This document shows, in pieces, positions 18,207 to 26,246 of a stretch of 64,000 nucleotides of DNA. The DNA is from JAGQVA01 sp041391725 (GTDB lineage Bacteria; Bacteroidota; Bacteroidia; J057). The stretch covers positions 54,878 to 118,877 of the forward strand of contig JAWKNL010000020.1 in the NCBI GenBank assembly GCA_041391725.1, written 5' to 3'. The notes beneath the pieces are model-generated. The model searched no databases. It was given only the letters and a program-made list of their open reading frames with translations, and had not been told where the DNA came from. Every line of letters begins with the position of its first letter. Position 1 is the stretch's first letter. Both the position numbers and the translations under genes were made by a program.

Positions 18207-20261
18207 TTAATCCACAACTGATAATTTCAGCAGATGTTCTTTCCCCAATATTTTTTCCAGGGGTTTCCAGGTTTTCTTTTCGGAGGAATGAATCACTACC
18301 TCCTGCTTATCTGCGGCCATAAGTATGGCAGCGGGAATATCCATGTATTTCATCACATTTAGATAACACGGGCCTTCGCGGTGACTGGCAGGCGGCTCGT
18401 AAATGTGGATGGGCTGAAGTGAATTCGCAAAAAGCGAAGCGTAGATCATTTGCACGCCTGCTGCACCGTAAGCATGAATTTCGGTATTTCCGGGCTCTAT
18501 ATCTGCAATGACGTTTAGCCCTTGAATCAGATCCATCGTCTGCATACTTTCCAGTGTCTGCCCCAGCAGATAATATCTCCGCCTGATTTGATTGAACTCT
18601 TTTTCATCTGCCGAAAAACTTGCGGGCCCTGCACCCCGCATAGGAACAAGAATAATTTTCCCCGCCTGCTCAAACCGCTGTTTTAGTTCTGCGGCAAGGG
18701 CCGCATCTTCTTTTGCTTCGGGCCAGCATTCTCCGCCGGGAAAAGCTGCCCCCAGTTTGTCTTTCCACCAGGGCCAGTTCTGGTCATTGAGCGGAATGAT
18801 CTGCGCGGGTTTTCCATTGTTTTCTTTGGGTTGAATGATAAACATCGGAAGATGTGTCTGCCCATCGGTTTGCAAATCGAAAAGGGAAAGTTCTGCGAAT
18901 GTATTATCCTGCTTACCCACCAGCCGGGCAGAAGGGGCAGTCATTTCTTCCGGCCATCCGGCAAAAACCTTTTCCTCCAGCGCTTTTCTCCACTGGCTTA
19001 CGGCATCGCGCCACGGGCGGTTTTTCAGTACTTCGGCTACCGGCGGAGCTGCGGGGACAAACGTCTCATCAATCCGGGTATTGATCTGGTCTGTGGGCAG
19101 GGTTTCAAATACCTTTAATTGCTCCGGCTCAAAATATTTGATGGCGGCATCCTGAATGATTTCATCTTCTCCTTTCAGGTAGTGATTCATCCACCGGAAG
19201 GCGTGGATTTGGAGTTCCTGAACATCCATATGCGGACCGGCGACGGTGTTGAGTGCGAGCAGGTCGCCTTTATCCATTTTTTCATATACTCCGCGCACTT
19301 CCTGATAAGTTCTGAAAACGCCATTAATCGGGAAGATAGGGTCTCTGTCGGAATTGGAAATCAGCAGGGGTTTGGGCGCAAATAAAGCGGCTACCTTAGG
19401 ATAATCCCACTGGTAGGTATTGACCATAAACATACAATCGCAGTGTCCGGTGACACAGCCATCCACGACGTAATTGCGCAGATCGGTGATCCCGGCTACG
19501 GGTATGGCTACTTTTATTCGTTCGTCAATTCCTGCTGCCCACCAGCTGTAAATTCCGCCGCCACTTCTACCGGTAATGCCGATTTTGTCGGGATCGACTT
19601 CGGGGCGGCTCACAAGGTAATCGACCGCGCGGATGCCATTCCACGCTTCGACACCGGCGGGGGTATAACCACGCGATACCCACCACCACCGGTCGAGTCT
19701 GTGCGTACCGTGATGAACCCCTTCAATTTCACCCAATTGAAGTGTATCAATAATCAGGCATACATACCCATGCCGGGCAAACCACGCGGGGTGATGCTGA
19801 TAATGGACTTTGCTGCCGTATGCGATCCCATCTTTAATTACCTGTCCATGTCCGCACACATAAAGAATGGCAGGGGCTTTTGCCGTGAGATTTTTGGGGC
19901 GGTAGAGATTACCCGTAACGTAAAGTCCCGGGCTGGACTGGAAATACAGTTTTTCGACAATAAAGTCTCCGTGGTCAATAGTTCCGGTAATGACGGGGTT
20001 GAGCGGAGTTTTTGGAGGCAACGGCGATAAGCCCAGCATCTCCATCAGTTGGTTTTGCGATTGTTGCTGAAAGTCCGGCCAGTTATCAGCGGCGCTGAGT
20101 TCCTGCATGGTACGGACTTCCAACTGATGGGTATGATATTCGAAAAAAGCTTTTAGCTGCATGTCGAAATCCCACAGGGGAGTGGGGACATGCTCAGATT
20201 TTCCCGGAAAAAACAGGGTGGGAAAACCAATCAATAAACAAAGGGTCAGCGACTTTAGCAT
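18207..20261 (-). CDS. Secreted alpha/beta-hydrolase, acetyl xylan esterase-like
   Basis: The 684-residue product has a signal peptide and an alpha/beta-hydrolase fold. Visible elements are the oxyanion-side strand PAILYVCGHGQ, the nucleophile elbow GITGRSGGG, the acid-containing strand LLISNSDRDPIFPING and a candidate histidine in VAGPHMDVQE, all in the first 370 residues. This resembles the acetyl xylan esterase/dienelactone hydrolase group. The C-terminal 300 residues form a second domain with degenerate hydrolase-like features (IILVPMRGAGPASF, GLNVIADIEPG). It probably deacylates plant polysaccharide and works with the GH53 enzyme encoded next to it. The substrate is inferred from context only. 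Confidence 0.8.
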   Translation of the reverse strand: MLKSLTLCLLIGFPTLFFPGKSEHVPTPLWDFDMQLKAFFEYHTHQLEVRTMQELSAADNWPDFQQQSQNQLMEMLGLSPLPPKTPLNPVITGTIDHGDFIVEKLYFQSSPGLYVTGNLYRPKNLTAKAPAILYVCGHGQVIKDGIAYGSKVHYQHHPAWFARHGYVCLIIDTLQLGEIEGVHHGTHRLDRWWWVSRGYTPAGVEAWNGIRAVDYLVSRPEVDPDKIGITGRSGGGIYSWWAAGIDERIKVAIPVAGITDLRNYVVDGCVTGHCDCMFMVNTYQWDYPKVAALFAPKPLLISNSDRDPIFPINGVFRTYQEVRGVYEKMDKGDLLALNTVAGPHMDVQELQIHAFRWMNHYLKGEDEIIQDAAIKYFEPEQLKVFETLPTDQINTRIDETFVPAAPPVAEVLKNRPWRDAVSQWRKALEEKVFAGWPEEMTAPSARLVGKQDNTFAELSLFDLQTDGQTHLPMFIIQPKENNGKPAQIIPLNDQNWPWWKDKLGAAFPGGECWPEAKEDAALAAELKQRFEQAGKIILVPMRGAGPASFSADEKEFNQIRRRYYLLGQTLESMQTMDLIQGLNVIADIEPGNTEIHAYGAAGVQMIYASLFANSLQPIHIYEPPASHREGPCYLNVMKYMDIPAAILMAADKQEVVIHSSEKKTWKPLEKILGKEHLLKLSVVD

Positions 20262-20273
20262 AAGGCAAAAGGT

Positions 20274-20666
20274 TTATTTGACCAGATTTTTCCATTCAGG
20301 CTGCTCAGATACGTCCACGATTTCGTAACCTTTTTCTCCTGCACAGGGAGACAAAACGGCAATAAAACGAGCGGGTTTTTCATACACATTAAAGGTGGCA
20401 TGAATTACACCTTTGGGGATAAAAGCCGATTCCCCTGCCGAAAGTTCAATAGAGGTTTTTTCCAGCCATTGCCGGATTTTTCCTTCCACGACATAGATGA
20501 TTTTTTCCTGATGCGGATGAAACTGAAAGCAGTGGCCCTTGCCGGGTTCAATGACTACTTCAATCATGACCAGGTGCTGCGCACCGGTTTGTTCTGGTCC
20601 GCTATGCCAGAAACCGCTTTCGGGTGCACCGGGTTTCCATTGCTTTCCCTCGGTTTTCTCTGTCAT
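20274..20666 (-). CDS. Small cupin-domain protein
   Basis: A 130-residue single-domain cupin without signal peptide. The first cupin motif is GHCFQFHPHQEKIIYVVEG and the second is PKGVIHATFNV; His and Glu at the expected metal-ligand places are present. Small cupins act as isomerases, dioxygenases or sugar-binding proteins, and no specific reaction can be named. It starts inside the stop of the PEP-hydrolase gene (four-base ATGA overlap), so the two are translationally coupled, and it ends 12 bases before the esterase start. Confidence 0.8.
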   Translation of the reverse strand: MTEKTEGKQWKPGAPESGFWHSGPEQTGAQHLVMIEVVIEPGKGHCFQFHPHQEKIIYVVEGKIRQWLEKTSIELSAGESAFIPKGVIHATFNVYEKPARFIAVLSPCAGEKGYEIVDVSEQPEWKNLVK

Positions 20667-21496
20667 AACTGCATATTTTTAAAAGCTCTGATCTGTTCGG
20701 TAATCGCAATTTCGGTAGGAAGTCGCTCCATACTGCTCGCACCATAAAATCCATGGATGGCAGGGCATCTTTTGAGGACATAAGCAGCGTCTTCGGGCAT
20801 GGCGATAGGGCCGCCATGGCAGAGTATGAGCACATCTTCCCGCATGGAACGGGCGATATCGGCCCATTCGTTGATAAGTTCGACGCTCTGGTCGAGGGTT
20901 TTGGCAGTTTCTGCGCCGATGCTGCCGCTGGTGGTAAGGCCCATGTGGCATACGATGATATCGGCGCCGGCTTTGACCATATCTTCGGTTTCGGAGGCGG
21001 AGAAGACATAAGGTGTAGTGAGCAGATCCATGTGCCGGGCGATGGAAATCATCTCAACCTCAAGCTGGTAGCTCATGCCGGTTTCTTCGAGGTTCTGGCG
21101 CATCAGTCCGTCAAACAACCCTATTGTGGGAAAATTTTGTACGCCTGCAAACCCGGTATCTTTAATTTTTTTCAGAAAGCGGGGCATAACGACAAACGGG
21201 TCGGTGCCGTTTACACCGGCGAGTACAGGTGTTTTTTTCACTACGGGGAGGACTTCCTTAGCCATGTCCATGACGACATCATTGGCGTTGCCGTAGGCCA
21301 TCAGCCCGGCCAGGGAGCCGCGGCCTGCCATGCGGTAGCGGCCTGAGTTGTAAATGACGATGAGGTCAATACCGCCAGCCTCTTCGCATTTTGCGGATAT
21401 GCCGGTTCCCGCTCCGCCACCGATAATGGGTTCGCCTCCGGCGACTTTAGCTCTGAATCCTGCCAGGATTTCCTCACGTTTCCATTCGAGTATCAT
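20663..21496 (-). CDS. Phosphoenolpyruvate hydrolase family TIM-barrel protein
   Basis: The 277-residue cytoplasmic product matches the PEP_hydrolase (TIM-barrel signal transduction protein) family: EPIIGGGAGTGISAKCEEAGG near the N-terminus (shown in part), IVIYNSGRYRMAGRGSLAGL, GVNGTDPF, GVQNFPTIGLFDG and VCHMGLTTSGSIGA. It overlaps the Tm-1-like gene by four bases (ATGA). In plants the two families are joined in the Tm-1 virus-resistance protein, so the pair probably acts as one enzyme or complex. The natural substrate is not known to me; a small carbonyl or phosphorylated acid from sugar breakdown would fit the operon. Confidence 0.88.
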   Translation of the reverse strand: MILEWKREEILAGFRAKVAGGEPIIGGGAGTGISAKCEEAGGIDLIVIYNSGRYRMAGRGSLAGLMAYGNANDVVMDMAKEVLPVVKKTPVLAGVNGTDPFVVMPRFLKKIKDTGFAGVQNFPTIGLFDGLMRQNLEETGMSYQLEVEMISIARHMDLLTTPYVFSASETEDMVKAGADIIVCHMGLTTSGSIGAETAKTLDQSVELINEWADIARSMREDVLILCHGGPIAMPEDAAYVLKRCPAIHGFYGASSMERLPTEIAITEQIRAFKNMQL

Positions 21497-22692
21497 AGGG
21501 TATGATGAAGTTGGTTAAATGATTCGATAACTGCTTCGGCAAAAGCTGGGTCGTTGATTTCATATGGAAGACGGATCAGCCTGCGGCTTTCGGTCTGAAC
21601 GACCGACTTCTCCAGTGCTTCAAACAGCGCATGATCTGCTTCAGGATCGTAGAAGGGTTTTCCCGGACTATCAATCATGGAGACTCCTTTTTCCGGAATA
21701 AAAAACCTGACGGGGCCTTCCATCCGGTTGAGTTTGGCGGCAATCCATTCGCCCATTTGCCTGTTTTCCTCCGGGGTGGTGCGCATCAGGGTTACGGCTG
21801 CATTGTGAACGTGGAGATTTCGGTTTTGATAGTGTGCGGGGACGGTATCCCGCGGCCCGAAGTTGACCATGTCAAGCGCGCCTACAGAACCGATATAAGG
21901 GATCTTTGTCTGGATAAATGCGTCAAGACGCGATTCGCCGGCGCTCAGTACGCCTCCCATCAGATGGTCGCACACCTCTGTTAGGGTAATATCGATCACG
22001 TGGTGCATCATGCCCGATGATACCAGCTTTTCAAATGACTGTCCGCCGATACCGGTTGCGTGAAAAACAATACAGTCGTAATGATCCTCAAAATGCGAAC
22101 GGATCGCCTGAACGCAGGGGGTCGTTACGCCAAACATGGTCATACCCAGTGCAGGTTTTATGTCGGATAATACCTGCGGTTTTCCGCTTAGCATACCTGC
22201 AAGGGCCTGGGCGGCGTTGTTGAGGATGGTTCGCGAAATGGAATTCAGCCCGGCGAGATCGGTAATGGGATAGACCATCATAATATCGGTTGCCTCCACA
22301 AAAGGGCGAATATTGCCCGAAGCCATGGTGGAGACCATCACTTTGGGCAGTCCTGCCGGGAGGGCTTTCATCGCATGGGTGATGAGTGCGGTTCCGCCCG
22401 AGCCCCCGATGCCGATTATGCCCGAAAGCCGGGGCGTGTTGAGTACAAAGTTGCGAAGCGCCTCCCCCATTGCGGAGATTGCCTCCCCACGGTCGGGCAG
22501 ACTGAGAATCTGCTCACCCAGCGGGTGATGGAGCGCTATATCCAGATTTGAAATGTCGGCAGGGAATTCATGATGTTGTGTGCTTACATCAACAATCTTT
22601 GCATCAAATCCTTCGCGCGCCAGTACATCGCGGAGGAAAATCAGCTCGGCGGATTTGGTGTCGCAGGTGCCGGTAATAAAAATGGCAGACAT
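21493..22692 (-). CDS. Tm-1-like ATP-binding protein (UPF0261)
   Basis: The 399-residue product is full length for the UPF0261/Tm-1-like family: it begins IFITGTCDTKSAELIFLRD, has GIIGIGGSGGTALIT, MVSTMASGNIRPFV and GMTMFGVTTPCVQ (each a family block), and ends in a conserved C-terminal domain. The family binds ATP; the tomato homologue blocks tobamovirus replication, but the bacterial role is not established. Here it opens a tight leftward unit with the PEP-hydrolase, cupin, esterase and GH53 genes, which points to catabolism of a sugar-derived compound rather than defence. The 145-base gap to the divergent DUF1801 gene should hold its promoter. Confidence 0.88.
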   Translation of the reverse strand: MSAIFITGTCDTKSAELIFLRDVLAREGFDAKIVDVSTQHHEFPADISNLDIALHHPLGEQILSLPDRGEAISAMGEALRNFVLNTPRLSGIIGIGGSGGTALITHAMKALPAGLPKVMVSTMASGNIRPFVEATDIMMVYPITDLAGLNSISRTILNNAAQALAGMLSGKPQVLSDIKPALGMTMFGVTTPCVQAIRSHFEDHYDCIVFHATGIGGQSFEKLVSSGMMHHVIDITLTEVCDHLMGGVLSAGESRLDAFIQTKIPYIGSVGALDMVNFGPRDTVPAHYQNRNLHVHNAAVTLMRTTPEENRQMGEWIAAKLNRMEGPVRFFIPEKGVSMIDSPGKPFYDPEADHALFEALEKSVVQTESRRLIRLPYEINDPAFAEAVIESFNQLHHTL

Positions 22693-22776
22693 GGGGCTGT
22701 AGTTTTGAGGGAACAGGAATAGCGCTCAATTTATTGAAAAACATCAGAATCGCAAGATATTCCTTTGAGGGGTGTT

Positions 22777-22784
22777 TATATTTG
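22777..22784 (+). promoter_or_regulatory. Bacteroidota-type -7 element before the DUF1801 gene
   Basis: TATATTTG matches TAnnTTTG and lies 53 bases before the DUF1801 ATG, in the divergent gap. No TTTG is present at the -33 distance, so strength is uncertain. Confidence 0.45.
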
Positions 22785-22837
22785 TATAGGGAAATTGTAT
22801 GTCGGGAAGCGGCTGAAAACCATTTTACACATAAATC

Positions 22838-23260
22838 ATGGCTGAAAACAAAACTAAAAAAACCTCACAAAGCGTAACCGAATTTCTCAACGCTGTAGAA
22901 CCGGAGCACCGGAGGCAGGATTGTTTTACCGTATTAAAAATGATGGAAACCCTCACCGGACAAAAACCCAAAATGTGGGGGCCCGCTATCGTGGGTTTTG
23001 GCGACTATCACTACAAATACGAAAGCGGGCGCGAAGGCGATTTTTTCAGAATTGGTTTTTCCCCCCGCAAACAAAATCTCACGCTTTATATTATGGCCGG
23101 ATTTGACAGATACGAGGAGATCATGGAGCGGCTGGGTAAATACAAAACCGGTAAGTCCTGCCTGTACATCAACAAGCTCACCGATATAGACATGGACGTA
23201 CTGAAAGAGCTGAGTCAGGCATCGCTGGCTTATATGGCAGCGAAATACCCCGAAAAATGA
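22838..23260 (+). CDS. DUF1801 domain protein
   Basis: A 140-residue cytoplasmic protein of the DUF1801/YdhG-like family. Family blocks are VTEFLNAVEPEHRRQDCFTV near the N-terminus, PKMWGPAIVGFGDYHYKY in the centre, FSPRKQNLTLYIM and the C-terminal GKSCLYINKLTDID. The family fold is known from structures but the biochemical role is not. The gene is monocistronic and divergent from the Tm-1-like operon. Confidence 0.9.
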   Translation: MAENKTKKTSQSVTEFLNAVEPEHRRQDCFTVLKMMETLTGQKPKMWGPAIVGFGDYHYKYESGREGDFFRIGFSPRKQNLTLYIMAGFDRYEEIMERLGKYKTGKSCLYINKLTDIDMDVLKELSQASLAYMAAKYPEK

Positions 23261-23598
23261 GGGAAAGTGATATAGTTTTTTTGCGGGGGCACAACAATTT
23301 ATAATTTCCTCATATGTTGGAAATTGATATATGCACACCGGAAAATGGCCTCATAAAATGATATGAAGCCCGTTCGTACGCATTTATAACGGCATATCGG
23401 ATTATCAAACTCCGACAAATCACCAATAACCAAACAACATTGGGGTTTCATTATTCTTTTTCTATAAATATTCTATTCTCTGAACATCTGTAAGTAAATA
23501 CAGGATATTTACAGGCTATTTCATGCTAATATGCTTCAATTTGAAGTAAAATTTCTTTGTAGGGAACCACCTCCCAAATATTTAAACCAACGTAAACT
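23261..23598. other. AT-rich intergenic region, nothing coding seen
   Basis: This 338-base stretch has no gene, tRNA-like fold or strong hairpin that I can find. It is AT-rich towards the following T9SS gene and should contain its promoter, but no clean TAnnTTTG element is seen at a suitable distance. Confidence 0.5.
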
Positions 23599-24759
23599 AT
23601 GTGTTCCATTAAACTGACTAAACCATGTTCCTGTATCTTCCTGCTCTTCCTTGTTATTTTCAACTTCACCGCAAACGCGCAGACGTCCACCGTAACATTT
23701 ACGTCTGACAACCCTGCCCTGGGCCAGTCAGGTAGTTATACCTACTGTACTGCTGAAGGGTGGATTTTGAAATCCAACAACTACTGCGGTCAGGTCGTTT
23801 CGCCGGCTTTTACTTCTAACATGAACAGTGCCTCTATTATGTTTCTGGGGGTGAGCCCATCCTTTACGGGTCGTACCACGGTCTATCATATGACTGCCGG
23901 AAATTATGTGTTATATACGGCCTCCGGCGGTGCTACTCCTGAGGCAATGCTTGAGTTTATCGTAAGAGCATCGAATAGTGCCACCTACCCTGTGGATATC
24001 ACCAGCGTAGAGATTTTCCATGAGCATGGAAGTGATATGGAATTCACTTTCACTGGTGGTTCGACCTACCGGGGAACGGACTTGGGAAGCAAAGTCGTAA
24101 CTGTGCCAAGCGGAGTAGCAACAACCGTCAGTCTGAGTGGAAGCGGGTTTTATGGGTTTAATACAATCAGAATTATACCGGCTTCAAATATAATTTTTGG
24201 TACCAACGCTTTTACTTTTACCGACCTGGATACAGGACTACCGGTAGAATGGTCTTACTTTAATGTTGAAGATCACAACTCACAGGTGAATCTCTCATGG
24301 GCTACACTGAGAGAAACCAATACCAGCCATTACGAAATTGAGCGAAAATTCTCCGGTAATGAGGATTTTATCTCTGTTGGCAGTCTGAGTGCCGCAGGCA
24401 ACAGCGATAAAACCACCGAATATCAATACACCGACTATCCGCCTATGGCCGGCACAGTTCAATACAGAATCAGACAGGTGGACAATGACGGGCATTTTTC
24501 TTTTTCAGAAGTAAAAGAAATCAATGTAAATCCCACGATTTCCATTTACCCCAATCCCACCAGTGATATGATTTCTATCTATACGACAGATGACACCTGG
24601 TCGGGTCAGTTGCTGGATCTTTTTGGAAAAGTGATTATGGAAATTCCTTCCGGTCAGTTGCAAATAGATATTTCTACCCTGCCCAGGGGGATTTATGTGG
24701 TTGACCTGAAAAACAGCGCCAACGAAACCATCACACAGAAGATCGTAAAGCAAGAGTAA
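23599..24759 (+). CDS. T9SS type A surface protein
   Basis: The 386-residue product has a signal peptide (to about NFTANAQ), a beta-rich N-terminal half without recognised motif, a fibronectin-like module frequent in Bacteroidota (GLPVEWSYFNVEDHN, VNLSWATLRETNTSHYEIER, YRIRQVDNDGHFSFSE) and a C-terminal sorting domain (ISIYPNPTSDMISIY to VDLKNSANETITQKIVKQE). The sorting domain sends it across the outer membrane by the type IX system. The role is unknown. It is followed by an 11-bp stem terminator. Confidence 0.82.
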   Translation: MCSIKLTKPCSCIFLLFLVIFNFTANAQTSTVTFTSDNPALGQSGSYTYCTAEGWILKSNNYCGQVVSPAFTSNMNSASIMFLGVSPSFTGRTTVYHMTAGNYVLYTASGGATPEAMLEFIVRASNSATYPVDITSVEIFHEHGSDMEFTFTGGSTYRGTDLGSKVVTVPSGVATTVSLSGSGFYGFNTIRIIPASNIIFGTNAFTFTDLDTGLPVEWSYFNVEDHNSQVNLSWATLRETNTSHYEIERKFSGNEDFISVGSLSAAGNSDKTTEYQYTDYPPMAGTVQYRIRQVDNDGHFSFSEVKEINVNPTISIYPNPTSDMISIYTTDDTWSGQLLDLFGKVIMEIPSGQLQIDISTLPRGIYVVDLKNSANETITQKIVKQE

Positions 24760-24766
24760 ATCCACG

Positions 24767-24805
24767 GCTGAGATACCCGACCTTCACCCGGCCAGGTATC
24801 TCAGC
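24767..24805 (+). terminator. Hairpin terminator after the T9SS gene
   Basis: An 11-bp inverted repeat (GCTGAGATACC/GGTATCTCAGC) starts seven bases after the stop codon and is followed by AAACCTAAAATCTTTAATT. The stem is strong and the U tract weak, so it is a likely factor-independent terminator. Confidence 0.6.
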
Positions 24806-24851
24806 AAACCTAAAATCTTTAATTAGGAACAATTTATATTGTCATTTATGC

Positions 24852-24902
24852 CACAAAGTATTACTTTGTGTTAATATTTTTTACACAAAGTAATACTTTA
24901 TG
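24852..24902 (+). promoter_or_regulatory. Two tandem palindromic boxes ending at the start codon of the DUF4143 gene
   Basis: CACAAAGTATTACTTTGTG (24852-24870) and CACAAAGTAATACTTTATG (24884-24902) are near-identical dyads, spaced 32 bases, or about three helical turns. The first is a perfect 9-bp palindrome around one base; together they also form a 17-bp inverted repeat (24855-24871 with 24883-24899) that could fold in RNA. The second box contains the ATG itself. This layout suits an autoregulatory operator or a translation-blocking hairpin. Confidence 0.65.
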
Positions 24903-26081
24903 TTTATCAGACCCATATTCAATCTATTGGAAGAGCATCTGATCCAGCCCGATGTGACAGTTCTTACGGGCATGAGACGAACAGGAAAAACTACAGCTTT
25001 AAAATATCTTCTTGAGAAAACACCACACGAAAATAAATTATATCTGGATCTGGAGCGACTGGAGTATCGCCGTATTTTCACCCAAAATAGTTTTCGGGAA
25101 ATGCAGGCTGATATTGAGTTTTTGGGCTATGATTTTTCCAGCCACGGAGTTATTGCCATAGATGAAGTCCAGCTAATTCCCGAAGTGGTTTCCTTTATAA
25201 AATATTATTATGATCATTTCCAGGTCAAGTTTCTTATTTCAGGTTCAAGTTCTTATTACCTAAAAAATCGAATTACAGAAAGTCTTGCAGGAAGGAAACA
25301 GATTTTTGAAATCTTTCCATTGGATTTTCCTGAGTTTCTGACTTTTAAATCGGTAGATATCACAGGTATGATTTCCCGGAAAATGCAACCTTATCGCCCG
25401 CTGGTTTTTTCTACCTATCAGCATTACTATGAAGAGTATTTGAGATATGGAGGTTTCCCGCAGGTGGTACTTTCCGATTCTTCAAGTAAAAAAGAACAAA
25501 CACTCCGCGATATTCTCAATTCTTATCTGGAGCTTGATGTTAAAATTTTATCTGACTACTCTGTAATCGATGATTTATACAAAATGGTTACCCTGTTATG
25601 TTCCCGCATAGGCAGTAAACTGGACTATCAAAAAATGGGGGTACTGACGGGACTGAGCCGCCATAAAATCAGAGATTATATCCAGCTTTTTAAGGCAACT
25701 TATTTTCTGAATACAGTCTCGCCTTATTCTGTAAACCCAGATCGAAGCATAGCCATTCAGCCGAAAATTTATCTGGCCGATACAGGTTTGATCGGACTGC
25801 TTGCACAGGTAAGCAGCGGGGCCCTGTTTGAAAATGCTATTGCCAACCAACTACTACGCCTGGGAAAAGTCAATTACTACCAGAAGAAAAGCGGCCAGGA
25901 AATTGATTTTATTTTGAATGAAACGCAGGCCATAGAGGTAAAAGAAACGCCCAGTCCTTCAGATCTGAAAGTACTGCAATCCCGGGCTGCACTTATAGGC
26001 CTTTCGGATTCAATGCTGATCGGGCGTTACCCGCCGGGGATACCGTTTGCTGACTTCGTATGGGGAGGGTGTGTATTTTAA
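24900..26081 (+). CDS. DUF4143 family AAA ATPase
   Basis: The 393-residue product has Walker A GMRRTGKTT (residues 24-32), Walker B VIAIDEVQ (about 80-87), a sensor-like FLISGSSS, then a winged-helix region (YQKMGVLTGLSRHKIRDYI) and the C-terminal DUF4143 domain with a PD-(D/E)XK-like core (KSGQEIDFILNETQAIEVKE: D and E-x-K). Such ATPases are abundant and often mobile in Bacteroidota and archaea, with no settled function. The start codon lies inside a palindromic box. A second, divergent family member is at 62398-63564, also with an inverted repeat just upstream. It converges on the feo operon, 21 bases away. Confidence 0.85.
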   Translation: MFIRPIFNLLEEHLIQPDVTVLTGMRRTGKTTALKYLLEKTPHENKLYLDLERLEYRRIFTQNSFREMQADIEFLGYDFSSHGVIAIDEVQLIPEVVSFIKYYYDHFQVKFLISGSSSYYLKNRITESLAGRKQIFEIFPLDFPEFLTFKSVDITGMISRKMQPYRPLVFSTYQHYYEEYLRYGGFPQVVLSDSSSKKEQTLRDILNSYLELDVKILSDYSVIDDLYKMVTLLCSRIGSKLDYQKMGVLTGLSRHKIRDYIQLFKATYFLNTVSPYSVNPDRSIAIQPKIYLADTGLIGLLAQVSSGALFENAIANQLLRLGKVNYYQKKSGQEIDFILNETQAIEVKETPSPSDLKVLQSRAALIGLSDSMLIGRYPPGIPFADFVWGGCVF

Positions 26082-26102
26082 AATACCCTTTATCAGAGGA
26101 TA

Positions 26103-26246
26103 TTAATTTTTACCTGTCTGATATATTTTCGCAACCGCGCAGCCTTCACATGGCGTTTTTTTTGCAAAAAAACTGCGATAGCCGATTCGCCCGACATAAA
26201 AGCAGGCCGCCAGAAAAATAACCGCTACCAGTATCGTCTGTATCAT
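26103..26246 (-). CDS. FeoB-associated Cys-rich membrane protein
   Basis: This 47-residue protein starts MIQTILVAVIFLAACFY, a single membrane segment, followed by a basic stretch and the motif CEGCAVAK. It fits the FeoB-associated cysteine-rich membrane protein family, thought to play the part of FeoC or to help iron handling at the FeoB pore. Its ATG overlaps the feoB stop by one base (TGATG), so translation is coupled. Longer readings from upstream would run through the feoB 3' end and are not likely. Confidence 0.8.
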   Translation of the reverse strand: MIQTILVAVIFLAACFYVGRIGYRSFFAKKTPCEGCAVAKIYQTGKN

